64,000 bases of DNA from Desulfobacterales bacterium (lineage in GTDB: Bacteria > Desulfobacterota > Desulfobacteria > Desulfobacterales > JAQWFD01): NCBI GenBank assembly GCA_028704555.1, contig JAQWFD010000013.1, forward strand, positions 24,010 to 88,009, given 5' to 3'. Below are positions 40,587 to 52,308 of this stretch, piece by piece. Positions within the stretch are counted from its first letter, which is position 1, and each line of letters starts with the position of its first letter. The notes under the pieces were generated by a model. It was given only the letters and a program-made list of their open reading frames with translations. It searched no databases and was not told the DNA's origin. The translations under genes and the position numbers were made by a program.

Positions 40587-42905
40587 ATGATGCGGTGCAG
40601 ACAGTTATTTAAAAGGAATCACACCGGTAACCCGGCGGACCCGATCTGCGGGATTCATTTCAGGTACGGTCTTGTCCTGCTGATCGTTTTTGCACATATC
40701 GTGGCGATGTGCCTGCCTGAGAATGGGTATGGTTCCGAAGACGGATTTTCCGGGCTTTTTGATGAGAACGGAAAACAGCCGTGGCATATCACCGCTGATG
40801 AAATCGATTACGACGAGAAAAGCAGGCTGTACAATGCCAGGGGAAATGTCCGGATCGACAAACCGGGGAAAAGTATTTTTGCAGATCGTATCCGTTTTGA
40901 TCAGGTTACCATGGAGGCGGTTGCGGACGGGCATGTGAAAATGCGGGTAGGGGAAGATTATCTTTCCGGAGAAAGGCTGGAGATCAACCTGGATGATGAA
41001 ACCGGGATTTTATATGACGGGGTCGTATTCGTTAAGGAGAATCATTTTTATATCCGGGGAGATTCGATCCGAAAAATCGGGCCCTATGCTTATGAAGCTG
41101 AAAAGGCCAGCGTGTCAACCTGCGACGGGGATGTTCCGGATTGGAAAATTACGGGGGAAAATCTGAAAGTAACCCTTGATGGCTACGGGGTTGCCACCCA
41201 TGCTGCCTTCTGGGCGAAAAAACTGCCGCTGCTCTACAGCCCGTATTTGGTTTTTCCGGTCAAACTCAAACGGCAGACCGGTTTTCTGATGCCTCAGATC
41301 GGCTATTCCGACCGCAAAGGCGTAGAGATCAACCAGCCGTTTTACTGGGCCATCAATGAGAGCAGCGACGCCACCTTTTACGAATACTATATGCAGCAAC
41401 GGGGAAACAAGGCAGGGGTAGAATATCGTTATGTGCTGGATGAACAGTCCAAAGGTGCCCTGTTCGTGGATGTATTAAATGACAGAAAGGTCGATGACGG
41501 CTCCGGAGATTCGAGTGCAAACTGGGGCTATGAAAGCGATGACGCGTTGCGGCCCAATTCAGACCGTTACTGGATAAGGATGAAACATGATCAGCCGCTG
41601 GCGTATGACCTTTTTGCCAGACTCGATATTGATATTGTCAGCGATCAGGATTATCTTGATGAATTCAAGGAGGGCTACTCCGGTTTTGATGAAACCGCGG
41701 CGTATTTCAATGCGCAGTTCGGCAGACAACTCGATGACTATGATGACCCGGTCAGGGTAAACCGGCTCAATATCAGCCGGCTGTGGCCGGTATTTACGTT
41801 CAATGCACAAGCCCGCTGGTATGAAGATGCGACAAAATATGACAGCGACCAGTCGGATACCACGCTCCAGCAACTGCCTTCGGTTCAGTTTGATGCATTG
41901 AAACAAAGCGTGTCGGGCACCCCGTTTTATTATGATCTGGACAGTGAATATATTTATTACTACAGAGAAGACGGCACACGCGGGCATCGGCTGGATGTGT
42001 ACCCGAGGCTTTATCGCCCATACCGGTTCAAACAGTGCGTGACGATCGAACCCTCCGTCGGACTTCGGCAGACCCTGTGGTCTGTGGATCAATATGATGA
42101 TTTCGAAGACGGTCGGGACAGGACGCTTTCCCGCCAGGTGGCGGATGTCGGCCTGGATTTTGCGTCAAGGCTGTTTCATGTATACGAGGTTGACGGGGCG
42201 CGGGTGGACCGGATCAAACATGATTTGATTCCAAGAATTGAATATGACTATATCCCGGGCCAGAATCAGGACGAATACCCGATGTTTGATTCGATCGATC
42301 GGATCGGTAAAAAAAACCGGATTTCCTATTCGATCACCAATATCATTACATACCGGTCCAGAGTTAAAGCGGCGGCAGGCAATTCATCCCCTGACAGCCG
42401 GAATTCGGATGCTGACTATAATTATACCCGGTTCTGCCGGCTCAAGCTCGGGCAGTCTTATGATCTTGAAGAAGCCGAAGAGGATCCAGACCGCATGGAA
42501 AATGAACAGTACCGGCAGCCCTTTTCGCCGGTAAAAGCTGAATTGGAACTGGTTCCCTGGTCGTTTATTTCGTTGCAGGCTGATGCCGAATGGGCACCCT
42601 ATGAAAATGAATTGATATCGAACAATGTGTCGCTGAGCCTGAAGGGCCAACGGGACAATCGGTTGAGCCTGGAATACCGGTATTCCAAGAATACAAGCGA
42701 ATCGGTTTCCATGGATCTGCGGTTGAAAGTGACAGATGCCCTTGCGGTTTACGCTGATTACGAGTACAACCTGTTTGATACCTTGAAAATCCGGCAGAGC
42801 ACAGGCTTTCTGTATCAGTCGCAGTGCTGGTCCATCGATGTCTGCTATACGGATGAAGACGATGACCAGGGGATACGGGCTATGGTTTCCTTGTCCGGGT
42901 TCTAA
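40587..42905 (+). CDS. lptD: LPS-assembly protein LptD
   Basis: Outer-membrane beta-barrel that inserts lipopolysaccharide at the cell surface. I start at Met 40587 (or 40590), which precedes a signal peptide (YGLVLLIVFAHIVAMCLPEN). The N-terminal OstA/jellyroll domain begins at HITADEIDYDEKSRLYNARG and is followed by a long barrel with many aromatic-ended strands. An LptD/OstA core stretch (LPLLYSPYLVFPVKLKRQTG) is visible. At about 772 aa it is of normal length. Cys pairs that clamp E. coli LptD are few here: one Cys in the N-domain (STCDGD) and a few near the C-terminus (CVTIE, SQCWSIDVCYTDED), so the disulfide pattern differs or is reduced. It stands alone between the decarboxylase and a NusG paralogue. 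Confidence 0.92.
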   Translation: MMRCRQLFKRNHTGNPADPICGIHFRYGLVLLIVFAHIVAMCLPENGYGSEDGFSGLFDENGKQPWHITADEIDYDEKSRLYNARGNVRIDKPGKSIFADRIRFDQVTMEAVADGHVKMRVGEDYLSGERLEINLDDETGILYDGVVFVKENHFYIRGDSIRKIGPYAYEAEKASVSTCDGDVPDWKITGENLKVTLDGYGVATHAAFWAKKLPLLYSPYLVFPVKLKRQTGFLMPQIGYSDRKGVEINQPFYWAINESSDATFYEYYMQQRGNKAGVEYRYVLDEQSKGALFVDVLNDRKVDDGSGDSSANWGYESDDALRPNSDRYWIRMKHDQPLAYDLFARLDIDIVSDQDYLDEFKEGYSGFDETAAYFNAQFGRQLDDYDDPVRVNRLNISRLWPVFTFNAQARWYEDATKYDSDQSDTTLQQLPSVQFDALKQSVSGTPFYYDLDSEYIYYYREDGTRGHRLDVYPRLYRPYRFKQCVTIEPSVGLRQTLWSVDQYDDFEDGRDRTLSRQVADVGLDFASRLFHVYEVDGARVDRIKHDLIPRIEYDYIPGQNQDEYPMFDSIDRIGKKNRISYSITNIITYRSRVKAAAGNSSPDSRNSDADYNYTRFCRLKLGQSYDLEEAEEDPDRMENEQYRQPFSPVKAELELVPWSFISLQADAEWAPYENELISNNVSLSLKGQRDNRLSLEYRYSKNTSESVSMDLRLKVTDALAVYADYEYNLFDTLKIRQSTGFLYQSQCWSIDVCYTDEDDDQGIRAMVSLSGF

Positions 42906-43411
42906 GGGCCATGCGGAGCATCTTGTATCCCTGAGGATATCATTTGTCTGCCACGGGCGTGAAAAAAAATATCGGATTTCCGGCCAGGCACTATGCCTAT
43001 GGACTGAAACAGGCTTTTTTGATACAGTTAAAAAAATTAAATCGATTCGATGCATGAATTGAAGATGAATGTTGTTTTGCCGTCCGGAAGTCGCATGTTC
43101 TTGCCTTAGCTGGTTCACGGGAAATCTTCTCAATTTACTCATGAATGACAAACCGGGTGTTGCCTTGACGGTGGCTGGATGTTCCAACCCCACTGGGGAT
43201 GGCGCTCCACATAGCAGGGTTTCAGGGTTGTAAAGTCCGCAGATCGTCCATCAAGGTTGCTGAGACTTTTTGGGTTTCCGAGGCCCTTACACCGGCGGAT
43301 TTGATCCGTTCGGTGACAAAGTGAAAAAACAGGATGCCATGCTGATTCGGGACAACGCGGGGTGTTTTAATTTGTTGAGTGCTGATTTTAACATGACCTG
43401 GGAACACTGAT
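42906..43411. other. Intergenic region before the NusG paralogue
   Basis: About 500 bp. No convincing gene is found on either strand: frames there are short, and the longest minus frames run antisense into flanking genes. A poly-A/T tract at 43014-43042 could be part of a promoter. I looked for a JUMPStart/ops-like site for the antiterminator and did not see one. Confidence 0.4.
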
Positions 43412-43936
43412 ATGACTGATAAACTGATCCGTTCGTGGTATGTACTGCATACGAAAAGCAGATTCGAAAATGTGGTCCATGAGAGCCTGAGCAGGAAATC
43501 ACTGGAGGTTTTTCTTCCGAAAATGCTTATCCGAAGCAAGCGCCAGGATCGGAAAAAGATGATTCGGGTCCCCCTGTTTCCGGGGTACGTGTTTGTCAAG
43601 ACAGATCTGGACCCGAATGAGCACCTGAGGATACTCAAGACAGGTGGCGCCGTCCGATTGATCGGGACGACCCGCGGGCCTGTTCCCGTACCGGATGAAA
43701 ACATCGAATCTCTCAGAATCATGGTCTCCGGGGAGAATGAAGTGATCACCGGAAGCCGTTACAATCAAGGCGACAAGGTCATGGTCGTTCAGGGGCCGTT
43801 TACCGGTGTGATCGGCAGCTTCGAGCGCTACAGCGGCAAGGGACGGGTGATGGTTCACATCGAAGCGCTTGGACAGTTTGCCGCGGTGGATGTCGATGAA
43901 GATGATATTGAAATACTGATCAGAATTTTGGTATAA
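43412..43936 (+). CDS. NusG-family antiterminator (RfaH/UpxY-like paralogue)
   Basis: A 174-aa protein with an N-terminal NGN domain (SWYVLHTKSRFENVVHESLS, then RVPLFPGYVFVKTDLDP) and a C-terminal KOW domain (YNQGDKVMVVQGPFTGVIGS). It is not in a secE-nusG-rplK context, so it is probably a specialised paralogue that works on particular operons, as RfaH, LoaP and UpxY do for surface polysaccharide genes. It is followed 76 bp later by an HU/IHF gene. Which operon it serves is unknown; the LPS and cell-wall genes of this window are only candidates. Confidence 0.88.
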   Translation: MTDKLIRSWYVLHTKSRFENVVHESLSRKSLEVFLPKMLIRSKRQDRKKMIRVPLFPGYVFVKTDLDPNEHLRILKTGGAVRLIGTTRGPVPVPDENIESLRIMVSGENEVITGSRYNQGDKVMVVQGPFTGVIGSFERYSGKGRVMVHIEALGQFAAVDVDEDDIEILIRILV

Positions 43937-43940
43937 CGAC

Positions 43941-43968
43941 TTGACTTCTGATTAAGTTGTGCTATTCA
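43941..43968 (+). promoter_or_regulatory. Predicted sigma-70 promoter of the HU/IHF gene
   Basis: TTGACT at 43941-43946 and TATTCA at 43963-43968 are separated by 16 nt and lie about 45 bp upstream of the HU/IHF start. An AAGGAG ribosome-binding site follows at about 44002-44007. Confidence 0.4.
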
Positions 43969-44012
43969 GCATCTGAAATATTTTGTTTTCATTATATTGA
44001 CAAGGAGTTTTC

Positions 44013-44288
44013 ATGAATAAATTGGAGCTTATTTCAGCGTTGAAAAACGAAGCTGACATCTCAAAAGCCGAGGCAGCTAAAATCGTGCAGATATTTTTTG
44101 AAAATATGGCCGATGCCATGGCGATGGGTGAACGGGTTGAAATCCGGGGGTTATGCAGTTTTTTTGTCAAAAAATATAAAAGCTATGTCGGCAGAAATCC
44201 AAAAACCGGAGAAAAGGTTGAGATCAAGCCCAAAAAACTGCCGTTTTTCAAGTCCGGAAAAGAGCTTAAAGAACGGGTTGATAGATAA
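44013..44288 (+). CDS. HU/IHF family DNA-bending protein
   Basis: A 91-aa nucleoid protein with the family core: MNKLELISALKNEADISKAE, then VEIRGLCSFFVKKYKSYVGR and NPKTGEKVEIKPKKLPFFKS, where the beta-arm RNPKTGE stretch contacts DNA and its proline intercalates. The pattern is that of HU/IHF, closest to IHF-type chains by length and the GLCSF stretch; IHF and HU cannot be told apart with confidence. A strong AAGGAG box lies before the ATG. Four bases after its stop the holB start codon begins, so these genes are cotranslated. Confidence 0.93.
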   Translation: MNKLELISALKNEADISKAEAAKIVQIFFENMADAMAMGERVEIRGLCSFFVKKYKSYVGRNPKTGEKVEIKPKKLPFFKSGKELKERVDR

Positions 44289-44291
44289 ATT

Positions 44292-45314
44292 TTGCCTGGA
44301 TTTGAAGATATAACAGGTCAACAGCGTTCCATACAGATGCTAACCACCCTTTTAAAGAAGGGCGGGATTCCTCATGCCCTGCTGTTTACTGGAATTGAGG
44401 GCGTGGGCAAGCGGACGGCAGCCACAGCGTTTGCAATGGCCTGTAACTGTACGTCAGCAACCTCTGAGAATGCGTGTTATCCAACCAATCCGTGCGGCAG
44501 TTGCAGAGCCTGCAGAAAAATCAGTTCCGGTATCCATCCCGATATCATAGAATTGAAACCGTCAGGGAATTTTATCCGGATTGATCAAATTCGTACATTG
44601 TGCCGTACACTTACGATGAAGCCTTACGAGGCAAACGTACGGGTGGTGATTATTTCCGATGCCCAGACCATGAATCCTCAAGCGGCCAATGCCCTTTTAA
44701 AGGCTCTTGAGGAACCCCCTGAGCGGACGATATTTATATTGACCGCTATTCAAATATCTGATCTTTTGCCCACAATCGTATCCCGCTGCCAGCACATCCG
44801 GTTTGATCCGATTCCCCGGGAGACGCTTGAGTCACTGCTGATGGAACGTACCCGTCTTGATCGGAAAGATGCGGCAATCATTGCGTCCATGGCCGGCGGA
44901 AGTTATTCAAGGGCGCTGTCCAGGGCAGAAAAACGCTGGAACAGCCGTCGGATGTGGCTCATTGATGAGATAGAGGCATTGCCGTCCAGGCCGGTAAATC
45001 TGCTGATGGCATTTGCTGTAAAGCTGGCTGAGGATAAAGAGAGCCTGTCGGATAGCCTTGAGATCGTAAATTCATGGCTGCGGGATCTGATTGTATGCAG
45101 GTATCGTCCCGGGAAAATTGTCAACATCGACATGGGCCAGCGGATTGCCGCCGGTTCCAGGCGGATTGATGAAGCCTCGCTGCTTTCCGGAATCGAGGCG
45201 ATCGAAACGGCCCGAAAGGATATCCGGGCCAACGCAAATATGCGGCTGACTTTAGACCTTCTGATTATGAGTCTTGCCAGATGCTGCCGTGAAAACGGTA
45301 AGACCGCCGGATAA
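44292..45314 (+). CDS. holB: DNA polymerase III delta-prime subunit
   Basis: Clamp-loader subunit of 340 aa. P-loop GIEGVGKRTA (weakened as in delta-prime), a zinc-binding CX8CX2CX2C-like stretch (CYPTNPCGSCRACRK), then NAANALLKALEEPP-type region (NPQAANALLKALEEPPERT), TIVSRCQ and the C-terminal lid and collar. A TTG at 44292 is the likely start (PGFEDITGQQRSI follows), only 3 nt after the HU/IHF stop. It heads the holB-ricT-metG series. Family length and order are normal. Confidence 0.92.
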   Translation: MPGFEDITGQQRSIQMLTTLLKKGGIPHALLFTGIEGVGKRTAATAFAMACNCTSATSENACYPTNPCGSCRACRKISSGIHPDIIELKPSGNFIRIDQIRTLCRTLTMKPYEANVRVVIISDAQTMNPQAANALLKALEEPPERTIFILTAIQISDLLPTIVSRCQHIRFDPIPRETLESLLMERTRLDRKDAAIIASMAGGSYSRALSRAEKRWNSRRMWLIDEIEALPSRPVNLLMAFAVKLAEDKESLSDSLEIVNSWLRDLIVCRYRPGKIVNIDMGQRIAAGSRRIDEASLLSGIEAIETARKDIRANANMRLTLDLLIMSLARCCRENGKTAG

Positions 45315-45430
45315 AAAAACAAGGAAAATGGTATCTGCCACAGATGTAACATCGTTACGTTACGCGCCTGTTTTTTTGTATGTTCATTGAATAATGATTA
45401 AACATCTTTAAGCGGCCATTTATATAACTG

Positions 45431-46297
45431 ATGAGTAAAGTAGTAGGTATACGATTCAAACCCGCAGGGAAAATATATGATTTTGACTGTGGGGTATTTA
45501 TATTGAAAAAAGGTGACCGGGTTATTGTTGAAACCGAACAGGGCCTGGGTCTTGGGGTCGTAACGGTTGAGCCGGTGCCGGTTGAGGAGCGTTCATCCGA
45601 AAAGCCACTGAAAAAGGTGTTCCGGCTGGCCACCGAAGACGACTGCAAACAGATCGAAGCCAATCGCCAGTTCGAGCAGAAAGCCCAGGAGGTTTGCCAG
45701 CAGTGCATCGATGAGCTGGGACTGAAGATGAATCTGTTTTTCGTCGAAAGCAACTTCGATGCAAACAAGCTGACCTTCTTTTATACGTCCGAAGGCCGTG
45801 TCGATTTTCGCGAGCTTGTGAAAATGCTGGTCAAACATTTCGGAATACGGATCGAACTGCGCCAGGTCGGGATACGCCATCAGGCGAAGATGTGCGGAGG
45901 ACTGGGTCGATGCGGACGTCAGATCTGCTGTTCTTTGTTTATGGAAAATTTCGAGCCGGTTTCCATCCGAATGGCCAAGGAGCAGGGATTGTCCTTGAAT
46001 CCGACCAAAATTTCAGGGGTATGCGGTCGTTTGATGTGCTGCCTGACGTTTGAAGATAAAACATACCGTGATATGAAGAAAAGTCTTCCCAAAATCGGTA
46101 AAAAGGTTCTGACACGAGCTGGAGAGGGAAAAATTATCCGGCACGATGTGGTCGGCCAGAAAGTGGTTGTCCAGATCAGTGACGGATCTGAAATGCTGAT
46201 AGGCATCGATGAAATTCAACTGGACGATAAGGAAATCGAAATTACGGTTGATGACACGACTGTCGGAGAAAATTCCGGCGATAACGATAAAAAATGA
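45431..46297 (+). CDS. ricT: PSP1-domain protein, RicT/YaaT homologue
   Basis: A 288-aa PSP1-domain protein. In Bacillus its relative RicT works with RicA and RicF and Fe-S clusters in RNA maturation control. The core shows Cys-rich motifs CGGLGRCGRQICC and GVCGRLMCC (residues about 155-205), which probably bind Fe-S, between a beta-rich N-terminus (VVGIRFKPAGKIYDFDCGVF) and a KOW-like C-terminus (PKIGKKVLTRAGEGKIIRHD). It stands between holB and metG, the same context as in many bacteria, and the metG start is 30 bp behind its stop. No ricA or ricF gene is in this window. Confidence 0.9.
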   Translation: MSKVVGIRFKPAGKIYDFDCGVFILKKGDRVIVETEQGLGLGVVTVEPVPVEERSSEKPLKKVFRLATEDDCKQIEANRQFEQKAQEVCQQCIDELGLKMNLFFVESNFDANKLTFFYTSEGRVDFRELVKMLVKHFGIRIELRQVGIRHQAKMCGGLGRCGRQICCSLFMENFEPVSIRMAKEQGLSLNPTKISGVCGRLMCCLTFEDKTYRDMKKSLPKIGKKVLTRAGEGKIIRHDVVGQKVVVQISDGSEMLIGIDEIQLDDKEIEITVDDTTVGENSGDNDKK

Positions 46298-46327
46298 CGA
46301 CAAGCAGAACAGCGAACAGGAGAAAAC

Positions 46328-48250
46328 ATGCCGAAGCCGTTTTATATTACCACACCGATTTATTATGTGAATGCCAGACCCCATCTGGGGCATGCGTATA
46401 CAACCATTGTAGCTGATGTTGCCAGCCGTTATCATGCCATGCGAAAGGCGGACACATTCTTTCTTACCGGCACCGATGAACACGGAGACAAGATCGTACG
46501 CGCTGCCCGCCAGAAGCAGATCACTCCCCGGCAATATGTGGATCAGATCAGTGCCCTGTTCAAAGCGCTCTGGCCCGAACTCAATATCAACTACGACCAG
46601 TTTATCCGGACGACGGATGCTTCACACATAGCGGTGGTGAAGAAAATCCTCCAGAAGATTTATGACCAGGGGGATATCTACTTCAGTGAATATGAAGGCA
46701 AATACTGCTTTGGCTGTGAGCGGTTTTACACCGATCGGGAACTGGTGGACGGCAAATGCCCGGATCATGAGACAGCGCCTGAAATCATAAAAGAGTCCAA
46801 TTATTTTTTTAAAATGAGCCATTACCAGGGTTGGCTGATTGATCATATCAAAACACATCCGGATTTTATCCGACCGGAACGGTACAAAAATGAAGTGCTG
46901 GCGTTTTTAAGAGAACCCTTGGAGGATTTATGCATATCCAGACCGAAAACACGTCTGGAGTGGGGGATCACGCTGCCGTTCGATCAAAATTATGTGACCT
47001 ATGTCTGGTTTGATGCGCTCATCAATTATATCTCTGCCCTGGGATGGCCGGATGGCGAAAAATTTAAAAAGTTCTGGCCGGTTTCACAGCATATCGTTGC
47101 AAAGGATATTCTGAAACCTCACGGGATATACTGGCCGATCATGCTCAAAGCCGCCGGTATCCCCGTCTACCAGCATTTGAATGTACACGGATACTGGAAC
47201 ATCGATCAGAGCAAGATGTCCAAAAGTCTTGGAAATGTGGTGGAACCCCTTGAATTGAAAAACGTCTATGGCCTGGATGCCTTCAGGTATTTTCTCATGC
47301 GGGATATGACTTTCGGGCTGGATTCCAATTTCAGCGAAGAGGCGCTGGTCCAGCGAATTAATTCGGATCTGGCCAACGATCTGGGGAATCTGTTCTCACG
47401 GGTGGTTGCCATGGTCCATAAATATTTCAAAGGCGTGGTTCCCCGCGTGGATCTCCAGGTGGAGAAGGAATTCGAATTGGGGCTCGAGACCCGAGCGCTG
47501 AATACTATTTCCGAATTTGAAATGGCGATGGAGGAATTTGCGTTTCATAAGGCGTTGATCGCCATCTGGGAATTGATCAGTCACATGAATAAATACATTG
47601 ATGTGACGGCACCATGGGAACTGGCTAAAAAGAAAACGAGCGGCAAACAGCTTGAAGCGGTGATCTATAATCTCCTTGAAGGATTGAGGATCATATCCGG
47701 TTTGATTTATCCGGTCATGCCCGATACAGCGGTGAAGATGCGAGTCCATCTGGGATTGAATCCGGATGAACCCTTTTATCATCTGGACCGGCTCAGGACC
47801 TGGAATACCATCTTGGCGGGCACTGAATTGCCAAAATCCATTGTTCTGTTCCCGAGAGTGGACACGAATAAAGACAAATCCGAAGCGGATCAACTGTCGG
47901 CGCCTGAATCTCAACTACCTGAATTCAAACCGGAAATTACCTTCGAGACGCTGGAGAAGATTGACCTGAGAGTCGGGACCGTGGTGCGTGCCGAAGTTGT
48001 GCCCAAAGCCAGAAAACTGCTTAAACTGCTGGTGGATTTAGGCCAGCAACGAACCATCGTGGCAGGTATTTCAGGCAGTTATACTCCTGAAGAACTCGAA
48101 GGTAAGCAGATCATTGTCGTGGCAAATTTGAAACCGGCAAAACTGATGGGGATTTTGTCCAACGGCATGGTGCTGGCCGCAGTCGATCAGCAGCAGTGCA
48201 GTCTGGCCACCGTCGACCGAAACGTAACCCCCGGAACCCCCCTGAAGTAA
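46328..48250 (+). CDS. metG: Methionyl-tRNA synthetase with C-terminal tRNA-binding domain
   Basis: Class Ia synthetase of 640 aa. HIGH reads HLGH in YYVNARPHLGHAYTT, and KMSKS is intact (SKMSKSLGNVVEP). The zinc knuckle has two Cys and a CPDH (CFGCERFYTD and KCPDH). The anticodon-binding helices follow, then a C-terminal EMAP-like domain (IDLRVGTVVRAEVVPKARKL to GMVLAAVD) that aids dimerisation and tRNA binding. A normal, complete gene. It makes a useful contrast with the degenerate synthetase motifs of the cysK-cysS fusion. Last of the holB-ricT-metG run. Confidence 0.96.
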   Translation: MPKPFYITTPIYYVNARPHLGHAYTTIVADVASRYHAMRKADTFFLTGTDEHGDKIVRAARQKQITPRQYVDQISALFKALWPELNINYDQFIRTTDASHIAVVKKILQKIYDQGDIYFSEYEGKYCFGCERFYTDRELVDGKCPDHETAPEIIKESNYFFKMSHYQGWLIDHIKTHPDFIRPERYKNEVLAFLREPLEDLCISRPKTRLEWGITLPFDQNYVTYVWFDALINYISALGWPDGEKFKKFWPVSQHIVAKDILKPHGIYWPIMLKAAGIPVYQHLNVHGYWNIDQSKMSKSLGNVVEPLELKNVYGLDAFRYFLMRDMTFGLDSNFSEEALVQRINSDLANDLGNLFSRVVAMVHKYFKGVVPRVDLQVEKEFELGLETRALNTISEFEMAMEEFAFHKALIAIWELISHMNKYIDVTAPWELAKKKTSGKQLEAVIYNLLEGLRIISGLIYPVMPDTAVKMRVHLGLNPDEPFYHLDRLRTWNTILAGTELPKSIVLFPRVDTNKDKSEADQLSAPESQLPEFKPEITFETLEKIDLRVGTVVRAEVVPKARKLLKLLVDLGQQRTIVAGISGSYTPEELEGKQIIVVANLKPAKLMGILSNGMVLAAVDQQQCSLATVDRNVTPGTPLK

Positions 48251-48420
48251 AACAAGGAGGGCCAAAGAATTATCGGGTATCGGTAATGGCGGGGTCTTTG
48301 TACGTTTCAGCCGGCAGCCGTAACTGCATCCGGTTTTTCTGTTCGCTGTCCGCAAAAAGCCATCAGCTCCAAGGCCCGTAACCGGTTCCGTCAACATAAC
48401 GTTTGAAGCAGATCGTCCAG

Positions 48421-49836
48421 ATGTTTATTAAGCGGCAACATATAAAAGATTCGGTCAAACGGCCTTCATGGAAACAATATCAAAGCAGGCTACGGGACAA
48501 TGAGATTCGAAAACAGCGGGTCCGGAATATCATTCGATCTATTCCGTTCGTCGCTGTTTTCTTTTTTTCTGTCTGTACGTTGACCTGGCTGGGAAAAACA
48601 GCACTTCATTACGTGGCTCAACGCCGGATCGACAAGGCCTCTTGCGTGGTTACCCGTTCCGGTGAACCGGCCGGACCCGTCGAATCGGTCGTGCTGGGGG
48701 GTAACAAAGAAGATATCCGGAAGGTCCTTCACGGCAAATCATTGGTCAATCTTCAAAACAGTTCCTTTGACATCGATTATGAGAATAAGGTGCTGCGGGT
48801 AGATACGACGCTGGATATGTCGCTGCAGGCGTATCTGATAAAAAAAATGGATCCGTCGACATCCAGATTTATCGCCATCGTGGTATTGGAGCCTTTAACC
48901 GGAAGGGTGCTGGCCATGACCGGCCTGGACAAGACAGATGCGTCGAACAACCCCTGTATCAACAACCGATTTCCTGCGGCCAGCCTGTTTAAAATTATTA
49001 CGGCATCTGCCGCCATTGAAACGTGCGGACTGAAATTAACCTCTCCCCTGACGTATAACGGAGGAAAACATACGCTGTATAAATCCCAGATCAGGGAAAA
49101 GATCAGTAAGTATACCAATCGAATTACATTCCAGTCCTCTTTTGCCGAGTCGATCAATCCGGTATTCGGGAAAATTGGCGCCTTGTATCTGGGAAAAACG
49201 ATTCTGGAGCAATATGCCGTTGCCTTTGGATTTAACCAGCCGATCGGCTTTGAGCTTGAGCTGTTGCCCAGTAAGGTTTTGCTGACTTCAGAGCCCTACC
49301 AGTGGGCGGAGGTGGCAAGCGGGTTCAACAATGATACCATTATATCCCCGCTTCATGGTGCGCTGATGGTGTTGCCGGTACTCAATCAGGGGAAACTGTT
49401 TGAACCGAGTATTATCGATCGAATTATCGATGAAAATGAGCAGAGCCTCTACAGCAGCAGCCAGCCGGTACTGGTTCATCAGGCCATGACGCCGGAAGCA
49501 TCGGCTATGGTCAAAGAAATGATGAAAGCCACGGTCCGGTATGGTACCAGTCGAAAAGCATTCAGCGGCTGCCGGAAAGATCGTGTCCTGTCACGACTGG
49601 ATATCGGCGGGAAAACCGGCTCCATTGATAACAGAACGCATGATGCCAGATATGACTGGTTTGTGGGCTTTGCGGAGGAAAAAACAGGTGAACGGAAAAT
49701 TGCCGTATCGGTTCTGGTGGCGCATGAAAAGTTTATCGGGAAAAGAGCCGGATATTATGCACGGGTTGCCATGAAAAAATATTTTCAGGAATATTTTGCC
49801 GGACAAAGCGCCACTTCGGATCATGATGCCACATGA
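48421..49836 (+). CDS. Penicillin-binding protein (transpeptidase domain only)
   Basis: A membrane-bound D,D-transpeptidase of about 471 aa. One N-terminal helix (SIPFVAVFFFSVCTLTWLG) anchors it, with basic residues before it. The active-site motifs are SLFK (Ser188 and Lys191 from my start), SIN (Ser244) and KTG (Lys398), in the right order. No glycosyltransferase or PASTA domain is found, so it is a short class B-like or a D,D-carboxypeptidase-like PBP. A TTG six codons upstream (48403) is a second possible start. kdnA follows 93 bp later. Its envelope role fits murJ, lptD and glmM nearby. Confidence 0.85.
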   Translation: MFIKRQHIKDSVKRPSWKQYQSRLRDNEIRKQRVRNIIRSIPFVAVFFFSVCTLTWLGKTALHYVAQRRIDKASCVVTRSGEPAGPVESVVLGGNKEDIRKVLHGKSLVNLQNSSFDIDYENKVLRVDTTLDMSLQAYLIKKMDPSTSRFIAIVVLEPLTGRVLAMTGLDKTDASNNPCINNRFPAASLFKIITASAAIETCGLKLTSPLTYNGGKHTLYKSQIREKISKYTNRITFQSSFAESINPVFGKIGALYLGKTILEQYAVAFGFNQPIGFELELLPSKVLLTSEPYQWAEVASGFNNDTIISPLHGALMVLPVLNQGKLFEPSIIDRIIDENEQSLYSSSQPVLVHQAMTPEASAMVKEMMKATVRYGTSRKAFSGCRKDRVLSRLDIGGKTGSIDNRTHDARYDWFVGFAEEKTGERKIAVSVLVAHEKFIGKRAGYYARVAMKKYFQEYFAGQSATSDHDAT

Positions 49837-49929
49837 GCAGGGTCCCTGCGCATCTGGAGAATTACGTGACGATTCGGTTTTCTTACTATAATTATTAATG
49901 TTCTGATGCGAATACTTAAGGAGATTGCT

Positions 49930-52213
<2,284 letters not shown>

Positions 52214-52250
52214 GAATATATCATCCGGTGGTACCGGGTTGATTTTTTAT

Positions 52251-52308
52251 CGAAAAAGCTGACCCCCCCCGGAGGCTGACCATGTCTGTGTCTGTCTCCG
52301 GTGGGGGG
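52251..52308 (-). terminator. Terminator of glmM, between convergent kdnB and glmM
   Basis: On the minus strand an AACCCCCCACCGGAG block right after the glmM stop pairs with CTCCGGGGGGGGTC, followed by CAGCTTTTTCG. The stem is GC-rich and has a T-run, as for a rho-independent terminator. It may also end the kdnB transcript on the plus strand. Confidence 0.7.

Noticed and set aside
42384..43193. Minus-strand frame of 269 codons
   Set aside because: Mostly antisense to the end of lptD; the part beyond has no protein character.
43222..43749. Minus-strand frame of 175 codons
   Set aside because: Antisense to the NusG paralogue, whose NGN and KOW motifs are clear.
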